DNA of 64,000 nucleotides, from contig NZ_JACAWV010000023.1 of the NCBI RefSeq assembly GCF_013390595.1, forward strand, positions 1 through 64,000, read 5' to 3'. Under the pieces are notes generated by a model. That model was not told the origin of the DNA, did no database searches, and saw only the letters and a program-made list of their open reading frames with translations. Positions 46,704-55,831 of this stretch are shown piece by piece. The translations under genes were made by a program, and so were the position numbers. Position 1 is the stretch's first letter, and each line of letters begins with the position of its first letter. The DNA comes from Rhizobium sp. RM (lineage in GTDB: Bacteria > Pseudomonadota > Alphaproteobacteria > Rhizobiales > Rhizobiaceae).

Positions 46704-47435
46704 ATGACGGCTAACGCACCCACTCACATATTGATTGTTGACGACGATCTCGAAATTCGCTCGCTTCTTGCAAAATACCTTGGTTCGCAAGGCTTCAGGG
46801 TCTCTGCGGCAGCGGATCGCCGCGAATTTGAAGAACGTATTTCAAGCTCTGATCCGGATCTCATCGTTCTGGATGTCATGCTGCCAGACGGTTCCGGCCT
46901 CGATATCTGCCGCGACCTCCAGGGCCGCAAGACACGCACACCTGTTATTCTTCTCACAGCGCTGAAAGAGGACGTGGACCGTATCGTCGGACTTGAAATC
47001 GGCGCAGACGACTATCTCGGCAAACCCTTCAACCCACGCGAACTGACAGCCCGCATCAAGGCAGTGCTTCGCCGTTCAGGCGCGCAGGAGCCTGCGGCGC
47101 CAGGTGCAAACGTCTATAGCTTTGCCGATTTTTTTGCTGACCCTGAACAGCGCTCGGTTATACGCACAAATGGCGAAAAGATCGATCTGACAGGTGCCGA
47201 GTTTGATCTGTTGAAAGTATTTCTGGACAGGCCCGGTCGTCTGCTTTCACGCGACCAGATCCTTGACCTGACGCAAGGCAGGGACCGCGGACCGTTTGAC
47301 CGGTCGATCGACGTCCTGATGAGCCGCCTGCGCAAAAAGCTGGATATGGATGATGCTCCGCCTATTTTCAAAACTGTCCGAAACGGCGGTTACCAGATGA
47401 CCGTATCCGTTAAATCCCAACCGGTGCAGCGATGA
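46704..47435 (+). CDS. OmpR-family response regulator
   Basis: A 243-residue protein. The receiver domain has acidic residues ILIVDDD, phospho-acceptor D57 (LIVLDVMLPD), T85 and K107 (LGKPFN). The C-terminal winged helix (LTGAEFDLLKVFLDRPGRLLSRDQ, RSIDVLMSRLRKKL) binds DNA. It overlaps the kinase gene by ATGA. It likely activates the divergent exported-protein gene and perhaps macAB. Confidence 0.92.
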   Translation: MTANAPTHILIVDDDLEIRSLLAKYLGSQGFRVSAAADRREFEERISSSDPDLIVLDVMLPDGSGLDICRDLQGRKTRTPVILLTALKEDVDRIVGLEIGADDYLGKPFNPRELTARIKAVLRRSGAQEPAAPGANVYSFADFFADPEQRSVIRTNGEKIDLTGAEFDLLKVFLDRPGRLLSRDQILDLTQGRDRGPFDRSIDVLMSRLRKKLDMDDAPPIFKTVRNGGYQMTVSVKSQPVQR

Positions 47436-48697
47436 ATTCCCTCAGAAACCGGATAGCAGCGCTCCTCATCGCTGCTATCATTGCTGTCGTGGCGCTTGCG
47501 ACATTCACGGCGCAACAAACGCTGCAGCCACCCTCACCTCTCTCTACGATAGATCCGATCGCGCGCCTGCTTGGATTGGCTGTCACCATCGCAGAGCGCG
47601 AGCCGGCATTGCTGCCCGACGAAGGCCTGTCAGTCCAGGCCGAACCACCGGCAGGCCATGTAGACAGGATGCTCTCCGAATTTCTTGGCAAGGCGCTCGC
47701 GATCCAGGGGAACGGTCGGGCCGCAATGGTGGTCCGCGTCGAGAACCATCCGGCACCGGTTGCCGCTGTCGCGCTCGAGAAAGGCGGCTGGCTGGTGGCA
47801 GAGGTCCCTAATCTTGGCCCTCCTCCCGGCGGCTGGAAAACGTTTGGCATGTGGATCGTGCTGATCGTCCTGGGTAGCGCTCTTGTTTCGATCTTCGCCG
47901 CGCGAAAAATCACGCGCCCGCTCGACCTGCTGGAAAACGCGGCGGAGAGCATCGGGCCTGACGGATCTTTGCCACATCTGCCAGAGACTGGACCCGGTGA
48001 GATACGCGCCACGGCGCGTGCCGTGAACACGTTGACGGCACGCCTCAAGACAGCCGTTGAGAGCCGGATGCGCCTCGTTGCCGCTGCAGGACACGACCTC
48101 AGAACACCAATGACCCGCATGCGGCTTCGAGCAGAGTTCATCGAGGATGATGCCGAACGGGCAAAGTGGCTCGCAGATCTCGAAGAACTCGACGCGATTG
48201 CAGATAGCGCCATCATGCTGGTTCGCGAAGAGGTCAGTCAGGACCCGGTTCGCGACGTTGATGTCGGCAAGATGCTGGAGGAAATCACCAGCGAACTCGG
48301 TGACCTTGGACACCAGGACGCAATCGACTTCCATAAACCGGATAACTCGGCCGTAATCCAGGCTGCTCCGCATGCGCTGAAAAGAGCGCTGCGCAATCTC
48401 ATCTTGAACGCTGTCACCCATGGGAAGGGTGCCGATATCCATCTGACACAGGATGATAGTGAGGTGGTCGTGATAATCACCGACGAAGGTCCTGGCATTC
48501 CCGAGGAGCTGATCGGACGCGTGTTCGAGCCATTTTTCCGCGTCGACCCTGCGAGGCGAAAATCAGTCCCGGGTGCAGGACTTGGGCTGGCGATCGCCAA
48601 GGAGATTATCGAGCGTTTCGGCGCGACAATCTCGATCGCAAACCGCAAGAAGACGGGCCTGGCGCAAACAGTGATTTTCCCAAAGTCTGCAAAATAA
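47432..48697 (+). CDS. sensor histidine kinase (EnvZ/CpxA type)
   Basis: A 421-residue inner-membrane kinase: first helix IAALLIAAIIAVVALATF, a ~120-residue periplasmic sensor, second helix (TFGMWIVLIVLGSALVSIF), HAMP (~150-205), the H box AAGHDLRTPMTRMRLRAEF with H221, then the N box (NLILNAVTHGKG) and G boxes (DEGPGIPEEL, GAGLGLAIAKEI). It phosphorylates the OmpR-type partner encoded just before it. The signal is probably envelope stress, given the neighbours. Confidence 0.92.
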   Translation: MNSLRNRIAALLIAAIIAVVALATFTAQQTLQPPSPLSTIDPIARLLGLAVTIAEREPALLPDEGLSVQAEPPAGHVDRMLSEFLGKALAIQGNGRAAMVVRVENHPAPVAAVALEKGGWLVAEVPNLGPPPGGWKTFGMWIVLIVLGSALVSIFAARKITRPLDLLENAAESIGPDGSLPHLPETGPGEIRATARAVNTLTARLKTAVESRMRLVAAAGHDLRTPMTRMRLRAEFIEDDAERAKWLADLEELDAIADSAIMLVREEVSQDPVRDVDVGKMLEEITSELGDLGHQDAIDFHKPDNSAVIQAAPHALKRALRNLILNAVTHGKGADIHLTQDDSEVVVIITDEGPGIPEELIGRVFEPFFRVDPARRKSVPGAGLGLAIAKEIIERFGATISIANRKKTGLAQTVIFPKSAK

Positions 48698-48720
48698 AAA
48701 GCGCCGGGTTTCCCCGGCGC
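48692..48720. terminator. strong hairpin terminator between converging genes
   Basis: GCGCCGGG and CCCGGCGC (8 bp, 4-base loop) sit between the kinase and monooxygenase stops. On the minus strand a TTTTTATTTT run follows, giving a classic terminator for the monooxygenase; it may also stop kinase transcripts. Confidence 0.8.
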
Positions 48721-48730
48721 TTCCTTGAAT

Positions 48731-50533
48731 TCAGCTCAGATGATGGCGTTGTTGCAAGCCGTAGACGGGGGTATCGAGCCCCACCTGACGTGCCTTGAGC
48801 TGCAGGGACAGGTATTGGGAGTAATGGCGCGACTGGTGAAGATTTCCGCCGTGAAACCAGAGGGCCTCCTGCTGGGTCGGCTTCCACATATTGCGCTGCT
48901 CGCCTTCCCATGGTCCCGGGTCTTTTGGCGTGTCGGAGCCAAGCCCCCAGCACTTTCCAACCTTGTCGGCAACGTCCTTGGAAATGAGGTCGGCGGCCCA
49001 GCCATTCATGGAACCATAGCCGGTCGCGTAGACCACGAGGTCTGCCTTGAGTTCGCGGCCATCTTTCAACACAACCGCATCCTCCGTGAGATGTGATACG
49101 TCTGAACCGGACTTCAGTTTGATTGAGCCGTCGATGACAAGATCGCAGGCACCGACGTCGATGTAATAACCCGACCCGCGCCTCAGATATTTCATGAAGA
49201 GACCGGAGCCGTCAGCACCCCAATCCAGCATGAAGCCGGCTTTCTCGAGTGCCGCATAAAAATCGGCGTCTTTCTCACGCATCCGATCGTAAAGCGGTAT
49301 CTGAAACTCATGCATGATCCGGTAGGGCAGCGAAGCGAAAATCAGGTCGGCTTTCCTCGTCGTCATGCCCGCGGCAACCGCCCGTTCCGAATAGAGATCA
49401 CCCAACCCGATTTCCATCAGGGAATCTGAACGGACAATATGTGTTGAAGACCTCTGCAACATCGTGACATCGGCTCCAGCCTCCCACAGTGCTGCGCAGA
49501 TATCGTGGGCGGAGTTGTTCGAGCCGATGACGACAACCTTCTTGCCGGCATATGCGTCTGGTCCTGGATGCTGTGACGAATGCTGTTGCTCGCCCTTGAA
49601 GAGATCCTGCCCAGGTATCTTTGGAACATTAGCCTTGCCCGACATGCCGGTGGCAAGCACCAGTTGCTTCGGCCGCAGCACGACGTCCTCGCCGTTTCGC
49701 TCGACGACAACCGTCCATTCCCTGGCGGCGTCATCGTAGGTAGCCGATTTGCAGCTCGTTGAGCCCCAATAGTTGAGCTCCATAACCTTCGTATACATTT
49801 CCAGCCAGTCGCCAACCTTGTCCTTCGGGGTAAAAACTGGCCAGTTTTCCGGGAAGGGAATATAGGGGAGATGGTCGTACCAGACCGGATCATGCAGGCA
49901 GAGTGATTTGTATCGCTTGCGCCAGCTATCTCCCGGCCGCTCGTTCTTTTCGATGATGATCGCCGGGACACCCAATTGGCGAAGCCGGGCGCCGAGAGCA
50001 ATACCACCCTGTCCGCCGCCAATGATCACAACATAGGGCTGCGTCGTGTAACCGAGTTCTTCAGTTTCCTTCTCGCGCTTTTCCTTCCAGTTCGTCCGGT
50101 TTTTGCCATGACCATGTTCCGCCCCCATCGGACGGCGAAGCCCCTTTGGTTCTTCATGCCCCTTGATTTCGCTCATCGTCGTCAACAACGTCCAGATCAG
50201 GCCGTTTTTCAGACGAATATGACCGTAACCACGTGTCGTCGCCGTTTCGAATTCAAACCAGCCATCCGTAACGCCGCCAGCGTCACCTGCGGCTTCGTTG
50301 GTATCCTGTACGAAATTGCGAGGTTTGATACGAGACAGCTGGCTCTGCAGCATGTCCCTGACCTGCGGTCGCCCTTCCATGGTTTTCAGGTTCCAGGTGA
50401 ACGTCACGAGATCGCGCCAGTAGCACTCCTCCTGAAAGAGGTTGACGGCGGCTTCGACATCTCCTCTTTCCAGGGCCTCACTCAACTTGGAAAGTACGGC
50501 ATCGATTTTTGTCGCAGGGCTAACGTCAAGCAT
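48731..50533 (-). CDS. SnoaL-like domain fused to flavin-containing monooxygenase
   Basis: A 600-residue protein. Residues 1-135 look like an NTF2/SnoaL-like cone (LERGDVEAAVNLFQEECYWRD). Residues ~165-600 are an FMO/YUC-like oxidoreductase: YVVIIGGGQGGIALGARL binds FAD, FKGEQQHSSQH fits the FxGxxxH motif with His in place of the terminal Trp, and KKVVVIGSNNSAHD is a degenerate NADPH loop (GSNNSA in place of GxGxxG). It would oxygenate a small organic compound, perhaps a ketone linked to the butanediol/acetoin genes upstream. GGAGGAG precedes the ATG. Confidence 0.85.
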   Translation of the reverse strand: MLDVSPATKIDAVLSKLSEALERGDVEAAVNLFQEECYWRDLVTFTWNLKTMEGRPQVRDMLQSQLSRIKPRNFVQDTNEAAGDAGGVTDGWFEFETATTRGYGHIRLKNGLIWTLLTTMSEIKGHEEPKGLRRPMGAEHGHGKNRTNWKEKREKETEELGYTTQPYVVIIGGGQGGIALGARLRQLGVPAIIIEKNERPGDSWRKRYKSLCLHDPVWYDHLPYIPFPENWPVFTPKDKVGDWLEMYTKVMELNYWGSTSCKSATYDDAAREWTVVVERNGEDVVLRPKQLVLATGMSGKANVPKIPGQDLFKGEQQHSSQHPGPDAYAGKKVVVIGSNNSAHDICAALWEAGADVTMLQRSSTHIVRSDSLMEIGLGDLYSERAVAAGMTTRKADLIFASLPYRIMHEFQIPLYDRMREKDADFYAALEKAGFMLDWGADGSGLFMKYLRRGSGYYIDVGACDLVIDGSIKLKSGSDVSHLTEDAVVLKDGRELKADLVVYATGYGSMNGWAADLISKDVADKVGKCWGLGSDTPKDPGPWEGEQRNMWKPTQQEALWFHGGNLHQSRHYSQYLSLQLKARQVGLDTPVYGLQQRHHLS

Positions 50534-50613
50534 ATCATCTCCTCCATGCTTGCTTGATGGACTTCTTAAGTCGTCGTCCGTTTCGCGGGCGCCGACCAAA
50601 ACCTTTGACCACA

Positions 50614-50638
50614 AGCGCCGGGCTCCTCTCCCGGCGCT
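50614..50638 (-). terminator. terminator-like hairpin between dehydrogenase and monooxygenase
   Basis: AGCGCCGGG and CCCGGCGCT form a 9-bp stem with a 7-base loop, 14 bases past the dehydrogenase stop. Only a weak T-rich stretch follows, so read-through into the monooxygenase is likely. Confidence 0.5.
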
Positions 50639-50651
50639 GGTAGCATGATGC

Positions 50652-51725
50652 TTACTTCGAAAGATCGATCAGGATTTTGAGATGCGTTCCGGCCGGATCA
50701 AGCAAGGCATCAAACCCCTCTTTGACGGCGGTATCCAGCGTGATGCGTTTGGTGACGACCTTGCTCGCCGGAAGTAGTCCAGAGGCAATCAGCCTGATCA
50801 CCCTGGGCCAATAATGCGTGGGATAGGCCCATGAGCCTTTGACCTCCAGATCGCGGAAAGTAACCTGGAACCAGTCGAGCGGGTTTTCGTGCGGATGCAG
50901 GCCGGTTTGAACGACGACACCCTGCTTGCGCACCGCGTCCACACAAGCCTTCAACGCGTGTTCGTTGCCAACGCATTCAATGGCAACATCACAACCTACA
51001 TTGCCCTCGGTCCGGGAACGAACGACATCACCAACGTTGTCGCGCTTTGGATTGATGGTAATGACGTCCGGCAAAATCTCTCGTGCGTAGTCGAGACGTT
51101 TATCGTTGAGGTCTGAAACGAAAAGCTGTGCGGCACCAGCGGCACGCGCCGCAAGCAGGGTCAGCATGCCGATCGGACCGGCTCCAGTGACCAGCACACT
51201 ATTGCCGGCGGTGACGCCACCGCGATCGCAGGCGTAGACGGCAACGGCGGTTGGCTCAACCAGGGCTGCCTCCTCATCTGTCATGTCATCCGGAATCTTC
51301 TGGACGTTATAGTCATTGACGAGCGCAGCTTGCGCCATCCCTCCGCCGATCCAGCTCAAACCGACCAGGGCCAATTCAGGGCTAAGGTGAAACAATCCGC
51401 GATCCGAGAAATAGTCACCGGACCGGGGCATGACGAGTGGCTGGATCGACACGCGATCGCCCACCTTGACGTTGCTTACGCCCTCGCCAACTGCCTCGAC
51501 AACACCACCAAATTCGTGGCCGAGGACCTGGGGACCATGGGCGCCGGTAAACGGATGTGGTTCTTTGGGAATGAAAATTGGGCCGTAGCTATATTCATGA
51601 AGATCTGTTCCGCATATTCCGACGAACCTGTTGCGGACAACGACCTGACCGGGACCCGGCTTTTCCGGCTCGGCAATATCTTCGATCCGCAGATCCTTGG
51701 CCGCATGAAACCTGAGCGCGCGCAT
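50652..51725 (-). CDS. zinc-dependent butanediol/acetoin dehydrogenase-like alcohol dehydrogenase
   Basis: A 357-residue medium-chain dehydrogenase. The catalytic-zinc region GICGTDLHEY (Cys), LGHEFGGVVEAVG (His-Glu) and VEPTAVAVYACDR, with NAD-binding VLVTGAGPIGMLTLL, place it with (R,R)-butanediol dehydrogenases. The structural-zinc four-Cys loop is absent (PRSGDYFSDRG). The ATG has GGGAGA at good spacing. A sigma-54 promoter and enhancer precede it, so it is probably the main target of the AcoR activator. Confidence 0.88.
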   Translation of the reverse strand: MRALRFHAAKDLRIEDIAEPEKPGPGQVVVRNRFVGICGTDLHEYSYGPIFIPKEPHPFTGAHGPQVLGHEFGGVVEAVGEGVSNVKVGDRVSIQPLVMPRSGDYFSDRGLFHLSPELALVGLSWIGGGMAQAALVNDYNVQKIPDDMTDEEAALVEPTAVAVYACDRGGVTAGNSVLVTGAGPIGMLTLLAARAAGAAQLFVSDLNDKRLDYAREILPDVITINPKRDNVGDVVRSRTEGNVGCDVAIECVGNEHALKACVDAVRKQGVVVQTGLHPHENPLDWFQVTFRDLEVKGSWAYPTHYWPRVIRLIASGLLPASKVVTKRITLDTAVKEGFDALLDPAGTHLKILIDLSK

Positions 51726-51762
51726 GTTGTCTCCCATTGGCTGCTTTTAATGCCAATTGGGC

Positions 51763-51778
51763 AGCAAGAGACATGCCA
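51763..51778 (-). promoter_or_regulatory. sigma-54 promoter of the dehydrogenase
   Basis: On the minus strand TGGCATG-tctc-TTGCT matches the -24/-12 consensus TGGCACG-N4-TTGCW at all key bases. It sits about 38 bases before the dehydrogenase ATG. Confidence 0.85.
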
Positions 51779-51854
51779 GCAGGCCTGAGAGGCCGAAAAC
51801 CCCTTCCCCGCTGGCCAATCCGGATCATTGATAGTTTTTTTGGATCACCGGGAT

Positions 51855-51884
51855 TGCAACAACTGTGGCGCAACAGGTGTTGCA
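51855..51884. promoter_or_regulatory. enhancer-like inverted repeat for AcoR
   Basis: TGCAACA and TGTTGCA are perfect inverted arms 16 bases apart, with a second inner GCAACA/TGTTGC-like pair. The centre is about 92 bases upstream of the -24 element, the usual place for a bacterial enhancer-binding protein. Confidence 0.65.
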
Positions 51885-51891
51885 GTCTGCA

Positions 51892-53778
51892 TCAGTGGAG
51901 CCTTCCAATGCCGTATCGCTTCATTTGCCGATGAATCGTCGAACGATCGATGCCGAGGCGGCGCGCCGCCTCGGAAATATTGCCTTGGCAGGCCGACAAT
52001 ACTGCCCGCAGTTCCTGCTCGCGGTTGCCCTGTGCATTGACCGGTTGATGTGGCATGACGCTTTCGGGGAGATCCTCCACCTCGATTACACCGTTTTCAC
52101 AAATTGCCCCTGCAAATGCGATGACGTTGTCGAGTTCACGGATATTACCCGGCCACGGATAGGCAGAAAGTGCCGTCTCCGCGTCGCTCGACAGGGAGAG
52201 CGGTCCCCGTCCGGACCCATGTTTTTCCAGCAGGCGTTTAACTACCCAATGGAAATCGCTCCGCTCGCGGAGCGATGGGAGGGTGAGAATTGCCGTGTTC
52301 AGCCGGTAATAAAGGTCGCCCCGAAAACGGCCATCCGCTATCATGTCCGCTAATGGCCTGTGGGACGCCGACATCACACGGAAATCGACCTTCCTGGCGA
52401 CCGACCCACCGACCGGTAGCACCTCGCCTTCGGCCAGAACACGCAGAAGCCGGCTCTGCGCAGCAAGCGGCATGTCACCAATTTCGTCCAGGAAAAGCGT
52501 TCCGCCCTCCGCCTCCTCGATCAAACCTTTTCGTCCTTTTGCAAGCGCCCCGGTGAAAGCACCTGGCAGATATCCGAACAGCTCACTTTCGATCAATTGT
52601 TCGGGGATTGCGGCGCAATTGACAGCCACAAAGCGGCCAGTGACACCGCTTGCCTCGTGCACGATGCGAGCAAGATGTTCCTTGCCGGTTCCCGTCTCTC
52701 CCTGAATCAGGATCGGCAAAGCTGTTGGTGCGAGCTTTCTCACCTTGCGGCGCAGCGTCTCGATGTCTGGTGTCTGACCACCGAGGCGGTCCATGGCGGA
52801 CAAATGCGGCACACCCCGCCGAATTTTGACGCCGATCGGGCGCTGTTGCGGTTCGATCGCATGCACGTAAAGCGTTGAACCATCGCGGACCGCGATGCGT
52901 CTGTCCTGCGGCAACCGGCTTCTGGTCAGGGATGCGAGGTCGTCGACCTCCGCTTCGAAAAATCGAGACACCGGTTGCCCGATCAGCGCGTCGATGTTTC
53001 TCCAGTCAAGACCGCATGACGACGCCAGGATACGGGCCCCGCCGTGCGTCATGCCGGTGATGAGCCCACCGCCGTCCAACGAGATTGCCGCCTCTGGGTC
53101 CACATCGAGGAATTCCGGTGCGCCAGCAAACCGCAAGACAAGGTCGTGGCGGCTATGCGCCATCAAGTTCGCAAGTTCGATGCGCCGGACGGTAGACGAA
53201 ACGAGATGGCGCGCCATGTTCTGGCTCGCCTTGAGGATCGGTGAACTCAGAAGCGAGATGTCTAAAACCGCGGCCAGCGATCCGTGCATGTCGTAAATCG
53301 GCGCTGCTGTGCACGAGAGTGGCGTATGGGTCATGTCGAAGTGATCCGACTGATGGATTGTCAGCGCCTCGCCTGTTGCGATGCACGCTCCGACTGCACA
53401 GGTTCCTGCACGCGGCTCGGACCATTCTGCGCCAAGATAAAGACCTGCCTTTCGCAAATTGTTATTGAAAGACGGATCTCCCAAAAACTCGACAGTGACA
53501 CCCTGACGATCAGAAAGAAGCAGAACGTAATTCTGCTCTGCGACCTGACGGTAGAGCCTTTCCAGGCCCGATCTTGCGATGTGGACGAGATCCTCGGCCT
53601 GCTGGCGATGTTCACGCAGGCGCGTCTCGGAGACGATGACCGCCTCGCGTGCCTTGGCAGGATCAAGGCGGTATTCTTCCAGACATCGCCGCCACGACTC
53701 GACAACAACGTCATCACGTCCGGTATTTGCACCATGCCCGACGTTTTCGATTTCCCTGATGTGATCAGCAAATTGCAT
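51892..53778 (-). CDS. acoR: AcoR-type sigma-54-dependent transcriptional activator
   Basis: A 628-residue enhancer-binding protein. An N-terminal GAF-like sensor (~60-220) and a PAS-like region (~225-310) are followed by the AAA+ domain (~325-555). The latter has Walker A GETGTGKEHLAR (~355) and a GAFTGA loop (ELFGYLPGAFTGA, ~404) that contacts sigma-54. The Fis-type helix-turn-helix (NISEAARRLGIDRSTIHRQM) closes the chain. Acetoin or a similar ketone or alcohol is the family's usual inducer. It lies directly upstream of its probable target. Confidence 0.92.
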   Translation of the reverse strand: MQFADHIREIENVGHGANTGRDDVVVESWRRCLEEYRLDPAKAREAVIVSETRLREHRQQAEDLVHIARSGLERLYRQVAEQNYVLLLSDRQGVTVEFLGDPSFNNNLRKAGLYLGAEWSEPRAGTCAVGACIATGEALTIHQSDHFDMTHTPLSCTAAPIYDMHGSLAAVLDISLLSSPILKASQNMARHLVSSTVRRIELANLMAHSRHDLVLRFAGAPEFLDVDPEAAISLDGGGLITGMTHGGARILASSCGLDWRNIDALIGQPVSRFFEAEVDDLASLTRSRLPQDRRIAVRDGSTLYVHAIEPQQRPIGVKIRRGVPHLSAMDRLGGQTPDIETLRRKVRKLAPTALPILIQGETGTGKEHLARIVHEASGVTGRFVAVNCAAIPEQLIESELFGYLPGAFTGALAKGRKGLIEEAEGGTLFLDEIGDMPLAAQSRLLRVLAEGEVLPVGGSVARKVDFRVMSASHRPLADMIADGRFRGDLYYRLNTAILTLPSLRERSDFHWVVKRLLEKHGSGRGPLSLSSDAETALSAYPWPGNIRELDNVIAFAGAICENGVIEVEDLPESVMPHQPVNAQGNREQELRAVLSACQGNISEAARRLGIDRSTIHRQMKRYGIGRLH

Positions 53779-53891
53779 CGAGACTGTAGCGGCTCCTCCC
53801 GAAAGCCACTCTCCCTTTCAATCCATGTCTCTCGTCTAGCACAGATGATGCACCATGGCGACGGCCGCATTCTCTCGGTTGACTGAAGGGA

Positions 53892-55085
53892 TTATGCCGC
53901 CTCTTCGTCGAGGTAGCGTTCCACGAGACGTGCCCACATTGCGGCCCCGGTCGTCAGGCTGCCATCGGCGAAGTCGTATTTCGGATTGTGCAGCATGGCT
54001 GAATTCTCGCCGTTCCCCATCCGCAGGAAACTCCCCGGCTTGCGCTCCAGGAAATAGGAGAAGTCCTCGCTTCCGGGAATGAGATCGGAGGTCGCTACCT
54101 TGTCGGCACCGACCAGTTCCTCTGCCACCAGACGCGCAAATTGTGTTTCGGCATCGGAATTGACGACAACAGGATAACCACGCTCATAGTCCACCTCGAC
54201 AGTTGCCCCGTGCCCCTCTGCAACTGACTGTGCAAGCCTCTTGATACGCTCTTCGAGGAGATCCCTGATTTTAGGATCAAACGAACGGATGCTGAGCCCC
54301 AGTCTTGCGTATTCGGGGATGACGTTGACCACTTCGCCGGCATGGATGGTTCCCACCGTAACGACAGCGGTCTGTGTCGGATCGATACTACGCGAGACAA
54401 CTGTCTGCAGTGACACGACGAGATTGCAGGCGACTACGATCGGATCGACAGCCAGATGGGGGCGCGACGCATGACCACCCTTGCCCCGGATTGTGATGTG
54501 CGCCGTGTCGGACGAGGCCATCATCGGACCAGACCGCAGACGGAATGTGCCTTCCGCAAACCCCGGATGATTGTGCAGGCCAAAAATCGCGTCGAACGGA
54601 AAACGCTCAAACAGGCCGTCAGCAATCATCTTTTGCGCACCACTTGGTTTCCCCGCCTCCTCGGCTGGCTGAAAAACCAGTGTGACCGTACCGTTAAAGC
54701 GCCGGGTTTTTGCAAGATACTGGGCTGCACCGAGGAGGACCGTGGTGTGGCCATCATGCCCGCAGGCATGCATTACGCCTGGTCTCGTGCTCGCATAGGC
54801 AAGGCCCGTGTCTTCTAGAATTGGCAGCGCATCCATATCCGCACGAATGGCTATGCCCTTGCCGCCATTTCCTGCACTGAGACGGGCAACAACACCGTGC
54901 CCACCGATATTGCGCGTCACCTCATAACCCCAACCTTCCAGCTTGTCCGCGACATAGCGCGCCGTCTCGGCCTCCTCGAAAGAAAGCTCCGGGTTGGCAT
55001 GAAGGTGCTGGCGGGTCTCCTTCAGCTCCGCTTCCATGTCGTCGAAATCAGAAAGACGCGCATAGCCATTGTCAAATGTCGGCAT
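53892..55085 (-). CDS. M20 family amidohydrolase (hippurate hydrolase/IAA-amino-acid hydrolase-like)
   Basis: A 397-residue metallohydrolase. The M20D landmarks are HACGHDGHTTVLLG (metal Cys/His), FQPAEEAGKPSGAQ (catalytic and metal Glu pair), GLHNHPGFAEG (His) and a dimerisation lid with GGHASRPHLAVDP. DLIPGSEDFSYFLERKPG supplies the last ligand region. It removes an acyl group from an amino acid or peptide in the cytosol. The chosen start is the ATG of MPTFDNGY; a longer start is possible. It converges with nothing and diverges from the iron sigma factor. Confidence 0.88.
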   Translation of the reverse strand: MPTFDNGYARLSDFDDMEAELKETRQHLHANPELSFEEAETARYVADKLEGWGYEVTRNIGGHGVVARLSAGNGGKGIAIRADMDALPILEDTGLAYASTRPGVMHACGHDGHTTVLLGAAQYLAKTRRFNGTVTLVFQPAEEAGKPSGAQKMIADGLFERFPFDAIFGLHNHPGFAEGTFRLRSGPMMASSDTAHITIRGKGGHASRPHLAVDPIVVACNLVVSLQTVVSRSIDPTQTAVVTVGTIHAGEVVNVIPEYARLGLSIRSFDPKIRDLLEERIKRLAQSVAEGHGATVEVDYERGYPVVVNSDAETQFARLVAEELVGADKVATSDLIPGSEDFSYFLERKPGSFLRMGNGENSAMLHNPKYDFADGSLTTGAAMWARLVERYLDEEAA

Positions 55086-55216
55086 TGGATCCCAGCTCTG
55101 GTTAGCGATTCCGGTTCTCCCTCGTACCTTTGCCGCTGAACTCCGCTGGATCAAACAAAAAGCATCATGCCTTGCCTCGAAAATTCAACCTGCGAGCATT
55201 CGGCACCACAAATACA

Positions 55217-55231
55217 TGATAATAATACTCA
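55217..55231. promoter_or_regulatory. RirA-type iron-responsive operator (TGA-N9-TCA)
   Basis: TGATAATAATACTCA is an exact TGA-N9-TCA, the consensus for the rhizobial iron repressor RirA, inside a wider CATGA/TCATG inverted repeat. It lies 76 bases before the sigma-factor start, in AT-rich DNA, consistent with iron repression of this uptake cluster. Confidence 0.6.
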
Positions 55232-55306
55232 TGTTTATTGCCATCCTGCAAGTTTTCACCTATGGACCGCTCAACAGCACAGTCTTTTCCGTTCGGAACC
55301 CGCCTC

Positions 55307-55831
55307 ATGTGGAGCAAACCCACGTCCCGCACCCTCATCGATGACGCTCTGCAGCTTCACTATGAAGACCTTTGCCGGGCGATGGTCCGGCGTGGGCATA
55401 CGGCGGGTATCTCGCAGGAGATCGTCCACGATCTGTATTTACGTCTGACCGGAAAACCTCGATTGCCTGAAAACCGTTCGCTGATACGCGCATTTCTGGT
55501 TCGGGCCTGCGCCAATCTCGGCATTGACCGCCTTCGCCGCGAACAGTTCGAAAGGAAGCTCTTTTCCGGGAGCGCCGAGGAGGCACTCGCTGTTCCCCAA
55601 CCCGTAATCGATGCCGAAAGTCTTGCGGACAGGGAGCACCGGCTGAACATTTTGCGTCAGGCAATCATGAAGATGTCACTCCAGAGAAGACAGGTCTTCC
55701 TGGCGAGCTGTATCGGCGGCCTCAATTCGGAAGAGATTTCAAAGCGAAGCGGCATTACAAAAAACATGGTGGATCGCCACCTGCGCAAAGCCTACCTCCA
55801 TTGCCTGGAGTGCCTAGAGGACACGTTATGA
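55307..55831 (+). CDS. FecI-type ECF sigma factor
   Basis: A 174-residue sigma-70 family protein. Region 2 (LHYEDLCRAMVRRGH ... SQEIVHDLYLRL) and region 4 (SLQRRQVFLASCIGGLNSEEISKRSG) are present. The start is uncertain: in-frame ATGs at 55262 and 55238 add up to 23 residues and none has a clear ribosome site. It overlaps fecR by ATGA. It should direct RNA polymerase to the downstream receptor gene when the receptor signals. Confidence 0.88.
   Translation: MWSKPTSRTLIDDALQLHYEDLCRAMVRRGHTAGISQEIVHDLYLRLTGKPRLPENRSLIRAFLVRACANLGIDRLRREQFERKLFSGSAEEALAVPQPVIDAESLADREHRLNILRQAIMKMSLQRRQVFLASCIGGLNSEEISKRSGITKNMVDRHLRKAYLHCLECLEDTL

Noticed and set aside
47410-48442. Two minus-strand frames of about 270 codons opposite the histidine kinase
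   Set aside because: They are Ser/Arg-rich or featureless, and the kinase has all its motifs on the other strand.
50534-50651. A second sigma-54 promoter before the monooxygenase
   Set aside because: TGG and TTG words occur, but none with the right GG-GC spacing of the -24/-12 elements.
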